A stretch of 64,000 nt of DNA from Flectonema sp. DT1601 (taxonomy: Eukaryota > Euglenozoa > Diplonemea > Diplonemida > Diplonemidae). The translations under genes were made by a program, and so were the position numbers. Below the pieces are notes generated by a model, which searched no databases, was not told the DNA's origin, and worked only from the letters and a program-made list of their open reading frames with translations. Of the stretch, positions 19,524 through 29,671 are shown one piece after another. The stretch covers positions 1,532,116-1,596,115 of the forward strand of contig OZ025787.1 in assembly GCA_964019425.1 (NCBI GenBank). The letters are read 5' to 3'. Position 1 is the stretch's first letter. The number at the start of each line of letters is the position of its first letter.

Positions 19524-22361
19524 ATGAAACGAGTTGCCTTTCGAGATCCTCCAGGAACTATGCTGCCTGGAAGTGGAGGTCTGGTCAACATGGCGAGATT
19601 GCGAACACTACCAGCAGATCAAAAGAAAGAAATGATAAGACGACTACAAGTGAGAAGATATCGGCAGCGACTGGCAGAGATTACGGTGGCGCAATGGAAG
19701 TGGTTCGCACGAAAGGGACTTTCTCGTATTCAAAAAGAGAGGCAGCAGGGTAGGTTAGTAATCGCATCAGCCTGTTATCGGAGGAGTATTTTATCAAAAC
19801 TATTCGATGCGATGGTACATTATAAGAATGACCGAATTCAACGACGTGAAGTACACCTCGCACATACTTTCTTCAAGCGTCGATTCTTTCACAGTTGGAG
19901 GAATGAGTTTTCCGCTGCTCGTGCGAGTACCCTCCGAACCTTCTTCACGCAGTTCAAAGTTTTACTTTTCATTCGTCGGCGGCGGTTGAAGTCCCTCTGT
20001 CGAACCTTTCACGCCATCAAAAGCTTTTCTCTTTTACACAAGTCAGCAGTGATATTCTACCAGAGACTCTTACTGCGACGATGGGCAACTTACACTTCGA
20101 ATCAGATTGAAGATTTATCGAAGTACTCTTCAGCTGTTTTATTTCAAAAACAGAGACGTGTGTTTCTGAACTGGAGAGCTACCACAGCTGCAGCAAAACA
20201 TTACTCGACAGCTACCCTGAGAAGAGGATTATCAGCTTGGAAAGTTGCATTGGAATTGAAGCATTTTGCAACACTAAGAATGATATTCGCACGATGGGCA
20301 CTCCTACCTGTGGCTGCAACTTTGAGACGGCGAGTTATTCAAAAACTGTTTCTGAATTGGAAGATGTCGTTACTGCGAAATCGAACTCAGCGACGTACTC
20401 GCAGAAGCTGCTTAACAACATTACGACAATTCACTGTAGTTCGAAAGATAATTAGAGGCAGAGAGCAATCAGTCAGAAGGTTGGTTTTATATAAACTGAC
20501 TCGTCAAACTACTGCCTCGCGTATGTGCTGTCGTATAAACCGAACTATGTTAGTAACTCGCTTCCACACGTGGAGACAATTTGTTGTTAAAAAGACTTCT
20601 GAGAGGTCGACACATCTACGACTACACCTGGCAAGGATTCGCCACACAATCCCTCACTCTTTGCGTCGGAAGTCGAGACCCTCACCTCGAGGTTTGCCAA
20701 CGGGACTGGCTTCTGACCAAATCTCAGAACAGTTGTCAAAACCTCCCTCTAGAATACCTCTCAAGCAGATATCAGTACCAGAGCAACGAGTGCCCACATT
20801 TAAAACGCGGGGTGTAGCTGTCCAGTTGGTGTCGAAAGAAGCTCCTCGTAGAAGTTCAATCAACTCATCGATTCAGTTGATGGCTTTGAAGTCATCTGAT
20901 GGAGTTGGGAGCGTCTCAACTCACTCTGTGTCTGAAGATATGTCGTCGGAAGTGGAAGTAAAGACGCGATGTGAATCTGTAGCAGCTCCCTGTTTAAGAG
21001 AGATTGCCACTCAGTGTGATATATCTGCCGCCAAAGATGTTTTGTTGTCAAGTTCGGAATCTGATTCCTTGCGGAATGAAATAGCAATCCAGTGCAATTC
21101 AACTTCCTACCTCCCCACGGATTCACTTCTTAAATCTGAAGACATTACAGAGGTCCCGTCTGCTGAACGTGAGAGCGAAGGCCAGGCAGCTAACTCATCG
21201 AATCAGAAATCAACTCTCACATCTCAGGAAGGTGGAATCCAATTGTTGAGAAGTCTCGTAACAGAACTCATCAGCGAACAGCTCCCTTCAGGAGGAAGTA
21301 GACAAGGTGAGGAAACAAAACAAAAAGGTGTTCAGATTTGGAATAATACGCCAATTGAAAATGTGAATCCACACAATCGATACGCTAACGGAGTTAGCAA
21401 AATAAATTATCCGTCGCGACGTCCATCTTGTGGAGTCACTTCGGCATCTCTGAGACCCGCTGACAGAATTCAACCTGCCATGGCAGGTGTTGAGCTGCTG
21501 CCATCTTCAAGTTGCGGTAGTCGACAGAGTCCGAACTGTTTAATTGACAGTTTCCCGAATTCTCCGACTTCTGATCCCTCAGCTCACGTGTTTCTGCAGC
21601 CATTGGGGCACCGTTTGACCTCTTTTCAATCACCTTTGAATTCATCATCACATTCCGAAGTAAGAAACCAGCTTACATCAGAAGCTGTCCCTCACTCACC
21701 CGCATTGCAATCTTCAGCAAATATGTTACCTGTTGATGTGCCGACAGTTCCAATGGTTCACTCGTCGGAGTCATCACCAACTGTTCAAGCCTCCCCTCTG
21801 CTGAAGTCATCACTTGAGACTTGTGAACCAACATACGAATCTGTACCAAGTACAAACCATGTTTCTAGTGAGCGTTCTGTGAGGAGGTATTCACTGGAAG
21901 GACCTCCAACTGGGCGATTCAATTCTTCTGAAGGAATAACAAATTGCGGTACGACTGCTAAGAACCCTCTAGAGCAACAGACTGCTGCTATCGATTTGAA
22001 ATATAAAATACAAAAAAGTAAGTCATCAGTTGGGTCAAATCGAGAAGAAGAATTGAATTCCGACGACTCATTCTCAAGTCCTGTTGGTGTTGGTGATGAT
22101 TTGGAAGTTTGTGACCACTCGGGAAGAGTTGTGAAACCCACCGACTGCGATGAGCACATCGATATTGGAATGGAAATGTTTGCCGTGGCCTCTGCCTTCG
22201 CAGATTCTAAACGACAGCTCCTATCACTGCGTCATAGTAATGATGAGAGAAGTACCTGTGAGAAACAACACGCTGTTCTGAGAACACGACTGCTGCAACT
22301 CAGAGAACAGATCAAAGTAACGAATGGCGTCATTCAATCAGCTGACGTACTGTTGAAGTGA
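19524..22361 (+). CDS. Sfi1-like centrin-binding repeat protein
   Basis: A 945-residue protein from the ATG at 19524 (MKRVAFRDPPGTM); the longer frame from a TTG at 19458 was not used. Residues 30-370 are extremely basic and carry at least seven aromatic-anchored units of 25-40 residues: FKRRFFHSWRNEF, RLLLRRWATYTS, RRVFLNWRATTAA, LRRGLSAWKVALE, MIFARWALLP, KLFLNWKMSL, RFHTWRQFVVKK. This F/L...W pattern is typical of Sfi1-type repeats, each of which binds one centrin in yeast spindle-pole bodies, centrioles and basal bodies. The C-terminal 570 residues are Ser-rich and mostly disordered, with a short helical end (HAVLRTRLLQLREQIKVTNG). A centriole/basal-body fibre role is inferred from the repeats, and identification rests on pattern only. 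No intron. Confidence 0.65.
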   Translation: MKRVAFRDPPGTMLPGSGGLVNMARLRTLPADQKKEMIRRLQVRRYRQRLAEITVAQWKWFARKGLSRIQKERQQGRLVIASACYRRSILSKLFDAMVHYKNDRIQRREVHLAHTFFKRRFFHSWRNEFSAARASTLRTFFTQFKVLLFIRRRRLKSLCRTFHAIKSFSLLHKSAVIFYQRLLLRRWATYTSNQIEDLSKYSSAVLFQKQRRVFLNWRATTAAAKHYSTATLRRGLSAWKVALELKHFATLRMIFARWALLPVAATLRRRVIQKLFLNWKMSLLRNRTQRRTRRSCLTTLRQFTVVRKIIRGREQSVRRLVLYKLTRQTTASRMCCRINRTMLVTRFHTWRQFVVKKTSERSTHLRLHLARIRHTIPHSLRRKSRPSPRGLPTGLASDQISEQLSKPPSRIPLKQISVPEQRVPTFKTRGVAVQLVSKEAPRRSSINSSIQLMALKSSDGVGSVSTHSVSEDMSSEVEVKTRCESVAAPCLREIATQCDISAAKDVLLSSSESDSLRNEIAIQCNSTSYLPTDSLLKSEDITEVPSAERESEGQAANSSNQKSTLTSQEGGIQLLRSLVTELISEQLPSGGSRQGEETKQKGVQIWNNTPIENVNPHNRYANGVSKINYPSRRPSCGVTSASLRPADRIQPAMAGVELLPSSSCGSRQSPNCLIDSFPNSPTSDPSAHVFLQPLGHRLTSFQSPLNSSSHSEVRNQLTSEAVPHSPALQSSANMLPVDVPTVPMVHSSESSPTVQASPLLKSSLETCEPTYESVPSTNHVSSERSVRRYSLEGPPTGRFNSSEGITNCGTTAKNPLEQQTAAIDLKYKIQKSKSSVGSNREEELNSDDSFSSPVGVGDDLEVCDHSGRVVKPTDCDEHIDIGMEMFAVASAFADSKRQLLSLRHSNDERSTCEKQHAVLRTRLLQLREQIKVTNGVIQSADVLLK
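21473..21488. repeat. 16-bp perfect palindrome in coding sequence
   Basis: ACCTGCCATGGCAGGT equals its own reverse complement. It lies inside the Sfi1-like gene. It is much shorter than the hairpins of the 13.4-kb gene and could be chance. Confidence 0.8.
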
Positions 22362-22421
22362 ATCGTTTATTACTTCTTATGAATTTATTCTGTCTTGTCG
22401 GATTTTAACTATTGATTTAAT

Positions 22422-22546
22422 GAAAATCAGATAGTCCGATTTTCACGCGTGGGTGGGTTTTTACCGAGCGTGTTTACGCGAAGCGAGTGGGGTAATGAAA
22501 CGAGGTAAAAACCCACAAATGAAAATCTGTATCTGATTTTGCATCT
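22422..22546. repeat. Imperfect foldback (MITE-like) element
   Basis: The left half (GAAAATCAGATAG...GGGTTTTTACC, about 22422-22464) matches the reverse complement of the right half (GGTAAAAACCCAC...CTGATTTT, about 22505-22545), with a few small gaps. The total is about 125 bp with a 40-bp GC-richer centre. No coding capacity. It could be a MITE or a long snap-back hairpin. Confidence 0.6.
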
Positions 22547-22809
22547 AAAACCGTCGTTTTATTTTACGACAGGAGGCTTCGAAGGGAAAATTTACACACC
22601 GGCGGTCTACGGGCGAGGAGTCCATCCTGCATCCTTGGCTGCTTCGGTGCACTCTGCTGCTCCACAGGCAGGGTCTCTCTAATTTCTTGCCCCAATAATG
22701 AGCCCCCGGTGAAAAAATTGTTGAGCTGCCCCACATTCAACTGATATTGGTAAGAAAAATCCTCTCGGAAATCTATCAAAAAAGAAGAGCACCAATAAAC
22801 ACACATCAA

Positions 22810-22849
22810 CCTGGGGGACCCAGGTTCGATTCCCGGTGGATGCATTTTT
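22810..22849 (+). tRNA. tRNA-like T-arm with T5 terminator (cloverleaf not resolved)
   Basis: CCAGG-TTCGATT-CCCGG at 22820-22836 looks like a T stem-loop with one mismatch. It is followed by TGGATGCA and T5 at 22845-22849, a possible pol III terminator. GCATCCT at about 22628 could pair with TGGATGC (6 of 7), but it is about 210 bp upstream and no good D-arm follows it. This may be a tRNA relic, a SINE fragment or an intron-bearing tRNA; I cannot decide. Confidence 0.3.
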
Positions 22850-22865
22850 CATTGGGATTCAAGTG

Positions 22866-22985
22866 AGTTAGTTAGTTAGCAAAATACAAACTGATGACTA
22901 CGAGGTCTGGGTAGCCCGCATCAGTAAGGACCCAATCGCGAAGATTGTAGTTTCATAGTATCGGCTGGAAGTGATCGTCTTCCAG
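22866..22985 (-). repeat. Dispersed repeat family, copy 1
   Basis: Read on the - strand, the core runs GACGATCACTTCCAG ... CGATTGGGTCCTTACTGATG, then GGGCTACCCAGACCTCGTAG and TCAGTTTGTATTTTGCTAAC, ending in TAAC repeated three times. Closely similar sequence occurs on the + strand at 47560-47649 and 49611-49704. The short tandem tail suggests the 3' end of a SINE or LINE. Confidence 0.75.
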
Positions 22986-23317
22986 ATAGAGTAAAATAAA
23001 ATTACTTTATTTTGCTATCCAAAAGCTACCACCCCTGAAGGTAGTTATTACTGCCGCTGGTGAAACCCACAGTTCCCAACTGTCGGTATTTGTTTGTTAG
23101 AATCATCTTTTCTTTAGAAAGAAATCGAATATCGCTCTTGCGGTAACATAGATATAAGTATCTGTTAGATAATTCAGAGAGAGGTACTACTTCGGATTTA
23201 CTTTTCTTCTTCAGAATTGAAAATGTTTGTAGCTGTTGGTGTGTTGTCAGTTTTATCTTTTAGTTTGGATATTTTACTTTAAATTCTATCACTTCCTGAA
23301 GCTGCCTTCCGCACAAT
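22986..23317. other. Spacer and probable 5' leader of the P450 gene
   Basis: No independent gene is seen. CTTTTCTTCTTCAG ends at 23214 and is the strongest acceptor-like site in the spacer. The leader after it carries a short upstream ORF. Confidence 0.4.
23223..23282 (+). promoter_or_regulatory. Possible upstream ORF in P450 leader
   Basis: An ATG at 23223 opens a 19-codon hydrophobic frame (MFVAVGVLSVLSFSLDILL) that ends in TAA 35 bp before the P450 start. If the acceptor-like AG at 23213-23214 defines the mRNA 5' end, ribosomes would meet this uORF first. Confidence 0.3.
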
Positions 23318-24892
23318 ATGTCGCACCCTCTCTGGGTCGAGAGTGTGTTGGTAGCCCTTGCGAGCATAGTTATCGCAAAAATTCTTTCTTTGTTGATAAA
23401 GTTAGCGATTAAATGGAAACCTCTGGGTGATGGACCGAAGTGCGGTCTATTAGGGCCAAGTTTACCCTTGGGAGACTCTGCTGCAACATTGAGCATGACA
23501 GAGGATTTAGGGAGAGAATGTGAAAGTGGAGTTGGTACCTACAGATACTTCGGGTACTGCATTGTATTAATTAGTGATTACGAAACCTTCAAACTGTACA
23601 ACAAACACAGATGGGAAGATGGTGTTCAGAGACCAGGATCACTTGTCGCATTAATTGAAAGTTCATCAGGTCCTGACTACTCTCCATACTCTGCGAATGA
23701 AAAGAATACCTGGAGTTCCTGTAAGGCTGCAGTCGGAGGATTGATGTCTCCAATCAACTGCAATGAAAACTTTCCAGCGATGATGGACAAGTCGAGTTCT
23801 TATTGGAAACGCGTTCTGCGGAAGTTCAAAAGTACCGAAGGAAGCGTTTCAATCTTTGAAGAGCTGCTAGTGTTGGGATCATCTTTTATGTTTGATTCTA
23901 CTTTTGGAACCGACTTCGGTCTCTCAACTACAACTAGTGGTGATAACTTTAATCTTGAGTCAGAACCCTTCAACGCCAGAAAGGTATTAGAAACAGGTGC
24001 GAATAAACCAAACCCAGCCTGGGAGTACACATACCACATGTACTTAGCGTTCATAGACGCAGCAGCACAAGTTGGATCACTTAGGAGTCAATTTGCGACC
24101 ATCTTTCCAAAACCAATCCGGAATCTAATTGCGCCATTCTACCTCAGAAAGGCTCTTCACGAAGAGAGGCAAATGGAAATCATTGAATACGCTCTGAAGA
24201 ACAGCGTTCCTTCAAAGAAGATCGACGACTGCATCGAACACTTGACCAACGTCGGAACCCAAACATCCTCATCTCATAGTAAATCTGTCAACTACACCCT
24301 CCGCTCTTGGTTGGAAGGCGCATCTGGTGCAGCATGCTTGGCGGTGTGGGCCATCCTGGATCTCGCTAAAAAAAAAAAAGTACAGGAACGCGCCCGCGCC
24401 GAAGTCCGCGAAGCTCTGGAGAAAACAGGAGGAAAGCTCGAGGACGTCGAACTTTCTGATCTAAAGTTTTTGGAGGCTTGTTTTTTAGAAAGTACTCGAC
24501 TCAATCCAGCATTTATTATGACGAGAACAGTTGTTGAGAAACCACTCGACCTCCCTCAGGGAACTATTCCAGCCGGTGCAGATGTTCACGTACTTTGTAG
24601 ACCACTTCTTGAAAGATGGGGACGAGAGAAAAATATCACTGACTGGGATGAATTCAAACCAGATCGTTGGTTGCTCGATGACAACTTTAAAAATAATTTT
24701 CCAACAGTACTCTGTGGGTTTGGTCATCGTTCGTGTGTTGGGCGTTACATGGCACCAAAGGCAGTGGTTGCGGCACTGGCTGGATTGTTGGAGGCAACTA
24801 ACTCGTTTGAGCTCGACACCGCCTACCCTCTTAAGGCAACATTGGAATTCCTGTACTACTTACCTGGATTCCCTCGATTGAAAATCACATAG
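23318..24892 (+). CDS. Cytochrome P450 family protein with atypical I-helix
   Basis: A 524-residue haem-thiolate monooxygenase-like protein. Residues 8-29 form an N-terminal membrane anchor (VESVLVALASIVIAKILSLLI). The K-helix ExxR motif is ESTR in EACFLESTRLNPA (about residues 387-399). The PERF region reads FKPDRWL. The haem-binding loop is CGFGHRSCVGR (about residues 467-477) with the Cys ligand in place, but the usual Phe seven residues before it is Cys. The I-helix, around WLEGASGAACLAVWAILDLA, lacks the acid-alcohol pair (D/E-T) that normally helps split oxygen. Such changes are known in P450s that rearrange peroxides (CYP8A, CYP74), so a non-monooxygenase role is possible. The subfamily is not assigned; the overall style recalls CYP7/CYP8/CYP51-like enzymes. 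Single exon. Confidence 0.8.
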   Translation: MSHPLWVESVLVALASIVIAKILSLLIKLAIKWKPLGDGPKCGLLGPSLPLGDSAATLSMTEDLGRECESGVGTYRYFGYCIVLISDYETFKLYNKHRWEDGVQRPGSLVALIESSSGPDYSPYSANEKNTWSSCKAAVGGLMSPINCNENFPAMMDKSSSYWKRVLRKFKSTEGSVSIFEELLVLGSSFMFDSTFGTDFGLSTTTSGDNFNLESEPFNARKVLETGANKPNPAWEYTYHMYLAFIDAAAQVGSLRSQFATIFPKPIRNLIAPFYLRKALHEERQMEIIEYALKNSVPSKKIDDCIEHLTNVGTQTSSSHSKSVNYTLRSWLEGASGAACLAVWAILDLAKKKKVQERARAEVREALEKTGGKLEDVELSDLKFLEACFLESTRLNPAFIMTRTVVEKPLDLPQGTIPAGADVHVLCRPLLERWGREKNITDWDEFKPDRWLLDDNFKNNFPTVLCGFGHRSCVGRYMAPKAVVAALAGLLEATNSFELDTAYPLKATLEFLYYLPGFPRLKIT

Positions 24893-26352
24893 GACTTTAT
24901 TTAGAAAACATGTCTGAGATTCTCTCGATGAATGAACCTGCTGTCAGATTAGAATGTTTGCAGTCCGAAAAAGGATGTCTCTCCAGGTTTTTGAAAAAAA
25001 AAAAAAATTATAACAAAATTACGTAAAAAAATTATGGGAAAAAAAAAAAATGTTTGTTATGGAAAGAACGAATCCTTTTTTTTCCGAACTGAAAAAAAAA
25101 AAAATCTTTTTATGATATGGATACGATGGTTTTCTTTATTTACCAACGTTGCCCCACTAACTGTCACTCTCCGCCCACGCCCCTAGAAAATGAATGAAAG
25201 AACAGAAAAAAGAAATATAACATGCACGGAAAGACCACCCTTGGAAGAGAAAGAATAAAAAACAGTAATACCAAAACACACTTATGGGTCATCGTGATGA
25301 TGGCTTTTTTTAAATTATTTATTCTTTTTTTTTTTAGTTTGTTTTATTTTTTCCCCCCGACCCTTCTCTCTTAGCTATGATAATGGCACGAGGCTGAATG
25401 AATGCCGAGTTTGCCCTCCCCTTCTTTTCTTTTACTTTTTGTTACTTGGAACGATAGCGGGAGTTGAGATTACCTGCCCGCTGAGTTATTCTTTTCAAAA
25501 TTCTCTTCCTTTTAGTAAGAAACTTCATTTTTTATTTTTTTTACTTAAAAAAAAACTAATTTTTTAAATTAAACGTCAGTTTATGATTTCTTTTATTGTC
25601 TCTTATTTTATTTATCGCAACTTGGAAACAGGTGGAACGCCGCTTGAGCTCCATCTCAGACGTTAGTTTGAGTAATGCGTTGTCGGAAGAAGACTTTTTG
25701 ACATGAGTGGTGCTCTCTTTAGCAAGAAAGGCTATGAGATTGCAGAATGTATTGACTGCTCGAAGATAGTTCCATCGTTACATTTCTTATTATCAGTGCA
25801 CTGTTGCATTGTGACCAACTTCTGCGATTGCTTTTGAAAAAACTTCCATTTTCCTTTTTTTTTTCTTTCTTTTTAAAATTTATGTTTTTTCTTTTTTTTT
25901 TTTTTCGTTTAGGCTACGGGAACCTTCAGGTGACCACACTCTGGTTGATAGAATAGCATTGAAGGACAATGTCGGCAATGACTTCCTTGTTGATTTCTCG
26001 CGTGTAATTTTATTTGTGTTGTGGTCAACCAGTGCACTTGGAATAATGCAGTTGTGGATAACTGTAATACGAGGATATATCAACTCGTGTTGCTTTTTTT
26101 TTTTGTTACATTTGTTTTGATTTTAAGAAGAAAAAAAAAACGATCGATTTTTTCTGAAAGCTATTTGACTGGGTTTAAGTAGCTATTTGGCTTTAACTGG
26201 GTTTTCTGTTTTCTGTTTTTATTTTTTTTTTTATTTCCCTGATTAAAGATTTTTTAAGAAAATCCGTAGAAACTACCTCGCGAAGCAGACTTTAATACCA
26301 GTTGTTTTACCAGCTGATGTGTTAGATATCCAGATATCCAGTAACAAGGAAT

Positions 26353-26389
<37 letters not shown>

Positions 26390-27019
26390 CTTAACTGCTA
26401 ATTGGTGGTTGAGTACCAGCAAGTCTTGCGACTGGAATGTCAGATACGCAAGAGTTTGTATCGGGAAAAAAAAAAAAAAAAAATTGTAACTGAGGAACGA
26501 ATATGTTACTTTTGTAATCTTTGAGTGTATTCTCGGGGGTTGAATTCTAACTTAGAAAAAAGAAACTGAGGCAAATAAAAACCTCAACACGATTGTTATA
26601 TAAAAAAATAAAAAAAATTATTGTTTTTTGTTTGTTCATTCTTACTGTTTTTATTTTCCGTTTTTTTCTTTTTTTTTTGTGGAAACGCACCGCAACCTCG
26701 GAAGCTTCCAAATTGTAGCGAAAAAAAAAACAAAATATATTTCTCGTTTTCTTTTCTTGATATTTTTGAATTTCTTCCTTAAACGAATCACGATATATTT
26801 TTTTTTTTATCTGCTGTATCATAGCAAGTTCGATTACCTCTGAAGGCGAAGCTGGCGTACTTGGCAATCTGTCCTCTACCGCCATGCGAAACTGGTACTC
26901 GGAGTGCATCACGAATATAATAATAAACACACTTGCCGCAAGCACCCGCTGTTGACCTTCTCAAGTTAAACTAGCATCCCGTGAATTTCTAATTCTGTGT
27001 AGCCCTATATTCGATGTGT

Positions 27020-27060
27020 TGTGGGTTCGAGACTGGGGGGTATCCTTTTTTTTTTTTTTT
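27020..27060 (+). other. B-box-like motif before T run
   Basis: GGTTCGAGACT at 27024-27034 is one base away from the pol III B box (GGTTCGANNCC) and is followed by a long T run from about 27046. No A box or acceptor stem is found upstream, so it is at best a degraded tRNA or SINE. Confidence 0.2.
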
Positions 27061-29628
27061 TTTTTTTTGTGTTTTGATTTTTCGAATCTTGAATCGAAGT
27101 AGTACTCAAACAAAAAAAGAAATATATAAAGAAGTGAGACTTAACTTATCCAGGTTGGGATCCTCCAGAAGAAGAAACAAACTAGGGAGAGCTTTAAGAA
27201 ATAGGTTCTCGGGATGCTACGTTTAAATTTTGAGTTTCTTTTCTATCTTTCTGACAGTCGGAAAGTGCCCTCTGCGCCTATCGCAAATGTTTTGGGAGAT
27301 TTGGATTTTGGCAGTCAATGGAACGTCCTCAAACATTTTGTGTTTTTCCTTCCCTCGTGTGTAGGACCCAGACTGTGGTGATTGTTAGAAATAATATAAA
27401 AAAAAATGAAATAAAAAAAATTCAAAAGCTTTCCCATAACATGTCACATAGTACGTTTTTTTTTATTTTTTTAAATTAATGAATTTTTTTTTTCATTCTT
27501 GTAGAAGAAATAACACTGATAATCGATTTCCCCCTTTTTGTTATTGACCTTTTGGCCGTTTTTGTGGCCGGCCTGCCTTTTTCCATTCCTGCCTTGTGCA
27601 ACGTACTAGCCTAATTTCTTCTCAAAAAAAAAAAAAAAAAAAAAAAATTAAAATTAATGAAAATTAATAATATCAATAAATATTAATATTATCCTTAATA
27701 TAGAAATAAACGGCTGTGGTTTTATTTGCCCTGTAAGGGTATGCAAGTATCGACAAGGTTATTCTTACGTTACACTTTTTAATTCCCAACCTCTCGAGCT
27801 GATATATAATAACGTATCGTGAATTCAACATCGAAGTGTTTTGATGCTTCCCATCCCTGCCTTTTGTACGTCTTTTTCAATTTTCATCAAAACTTAGTTT
27901 TCTTTTTTTTTTTTTTCAAAATTTCTTTTAACTCTCACAGTTCAATCGTTTGCTTTGTTTGATTGCGATCGCTTTGCCATTTGTCAGTGAGTTATTTATC
28001 TAATCGGTCGTGTTAGCACACAAAAAAAAAAAAAAAAAGCTTTTGCCTGTTTCCTAAGGCATTCGGCAGGTTTACATGACCCTACTCTTCCTTCCTGTTT
28101 GCTTTTAGTTTGACCCTGCGGGGCATGATATCTATATGCGAATGATGTTTTGCTCGTGTTCTCTCTCCTGATGATTACCCAACAGATTAGCCTGTCCGTC
28201 GGTTTTGTTCTCATATGCAGTTCTCTGTGATGGGTGTTTTTCTTATTCCCGTCTTTTTATTCACGACTTGCTTTTCTCAGAGAGAACACTATACTTAGCC
28301 GATAGCAGTGAGTGTGTTTGCGATTCGCAGTCTATTGGAACACGTGACGCACACAATAACCTACTTGAAAAACACCTCTTCAGGAATGGATAATCAAAGT
28401 GAAACACTTCATTTGTTTCATTCTTTATTTTCCATTTTATGCTTTTCTTTTGGGTTTCTTTCGCTTTGCTTTTCATGGTCACTAAAAGAATGGAATATGA
28501 TGACAAGGGTTTCTTGCGAACACGAACTCAAAGACCTCGAAGCTTGACCTTCCCTTGGGACTGATTCCCAAAAAAGAAAAAAACACTGACATAGTAAATG
28601 CCTTTTAAACATATTATTGAAAAGGTTGTTTATTGTGTTGTCAATCACGCGCTTTTTTTTTTTTTTTTTTTGTAAATGTTGGAAAAAAAAACCAATATTC
28701 TAGAATATTTTCTCTTTTTCGAAATTGAGTTGTCGAAGTGAACCAAAGATCTTATAATGAAAAGGGAAAGAAAAAAAAAAAAAAGTAAATCGAATAACAG
28801 TTATGAGTCTACTTGGGATAACATAAAGTTTTCTCCCAAAGTAACCTAAGTAATTGTCCTTGATCAACAAAACGCATGCATAATGGTATTTCTTTTTTTG
28901 TTGTTTACCACATGCTGCGAAACATACACGAGAAATTAGCTCATTGCAGACAAAAAAACATCCCACCAACCTTGAGGAAACATCTGCTATTTTTTGAGTA
29001 AGAAATTTTGAGAAGCAAAAAAAAAAAAAAAAAAAAGAATACAAATTCAAAAAATAATGTTTAAATAGAGTTTTGTGTTATAGAGAGATGGCAAGTTGTT
29101 GTTATGTTACAGTCGTACGGAAGCTAACACTGTGCTACCCCAACTGCTATTGCGTGATCAGTTCAGAATTCGAGATCACTCCGTGCGGATATCGGAAGGT
29201 GTTTGTTAAAACCGAAAAAAGAAAAGAAGAAAAAGAAATTCTTTCCTCAATTATTTTATTGCTCCGCTTTCCCCTCTTCTGAAATGTTGATCGGGATAGT
29301 GACACACAATATTTCCTTTATAGTGTTCTTGTGTCTGCACTACTAACCTGCACTGCACGCTCAAAGATTATTATTACTATTTGCTTTGGTCAGAACCAAA
29401 CTCAAGAACAAGAATAAAAAGAAAACAACCACCAAGACGTTCTTTTTTACAGTCGTGTGTTGCCTCTCCACATCATACTCAACCCACCAAAGCATTTATA
29501 TTTTAATTGCTCATTAGTTGGCATTGCATCTTTTTTTTTGTTTTTTTTTATATTTTTTTTAACCTGGATTTGCAACCTACTCTGATCCCTCGCCTGTCAT
29601 TTTGTTACGCATGACATGTGATTAATTC

Positions 29629-29671
29629 TTTTTTTATTAGTTATGGCTACTTATGCTAACTAATAAAAAAA
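29629..29671. repeat. 15-bp perfect inverted repeat
   Basis: TTTTTTTATTAGTTA at 29629-29643 and its exact reverse complement at 29657-29671, with a 13-nt loop. Part of each arm is homopolymer. Confidence 0.8.

Larger units (their letters stand above)
22362..22860. other. Intergenic spacer with foldback and tRNA-like sequence
   Basis: No protein gene is supported. Minus-strand reading frames across 22545-22845 (beginning MHPPGIEPGSP) are the kind produced when a tRNA T-arm is translated. The stretch holds the foldback element at 22422-22546 and the T-arm-like motif at 22810-22849, which are listed separately. Confidence 0.5.
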
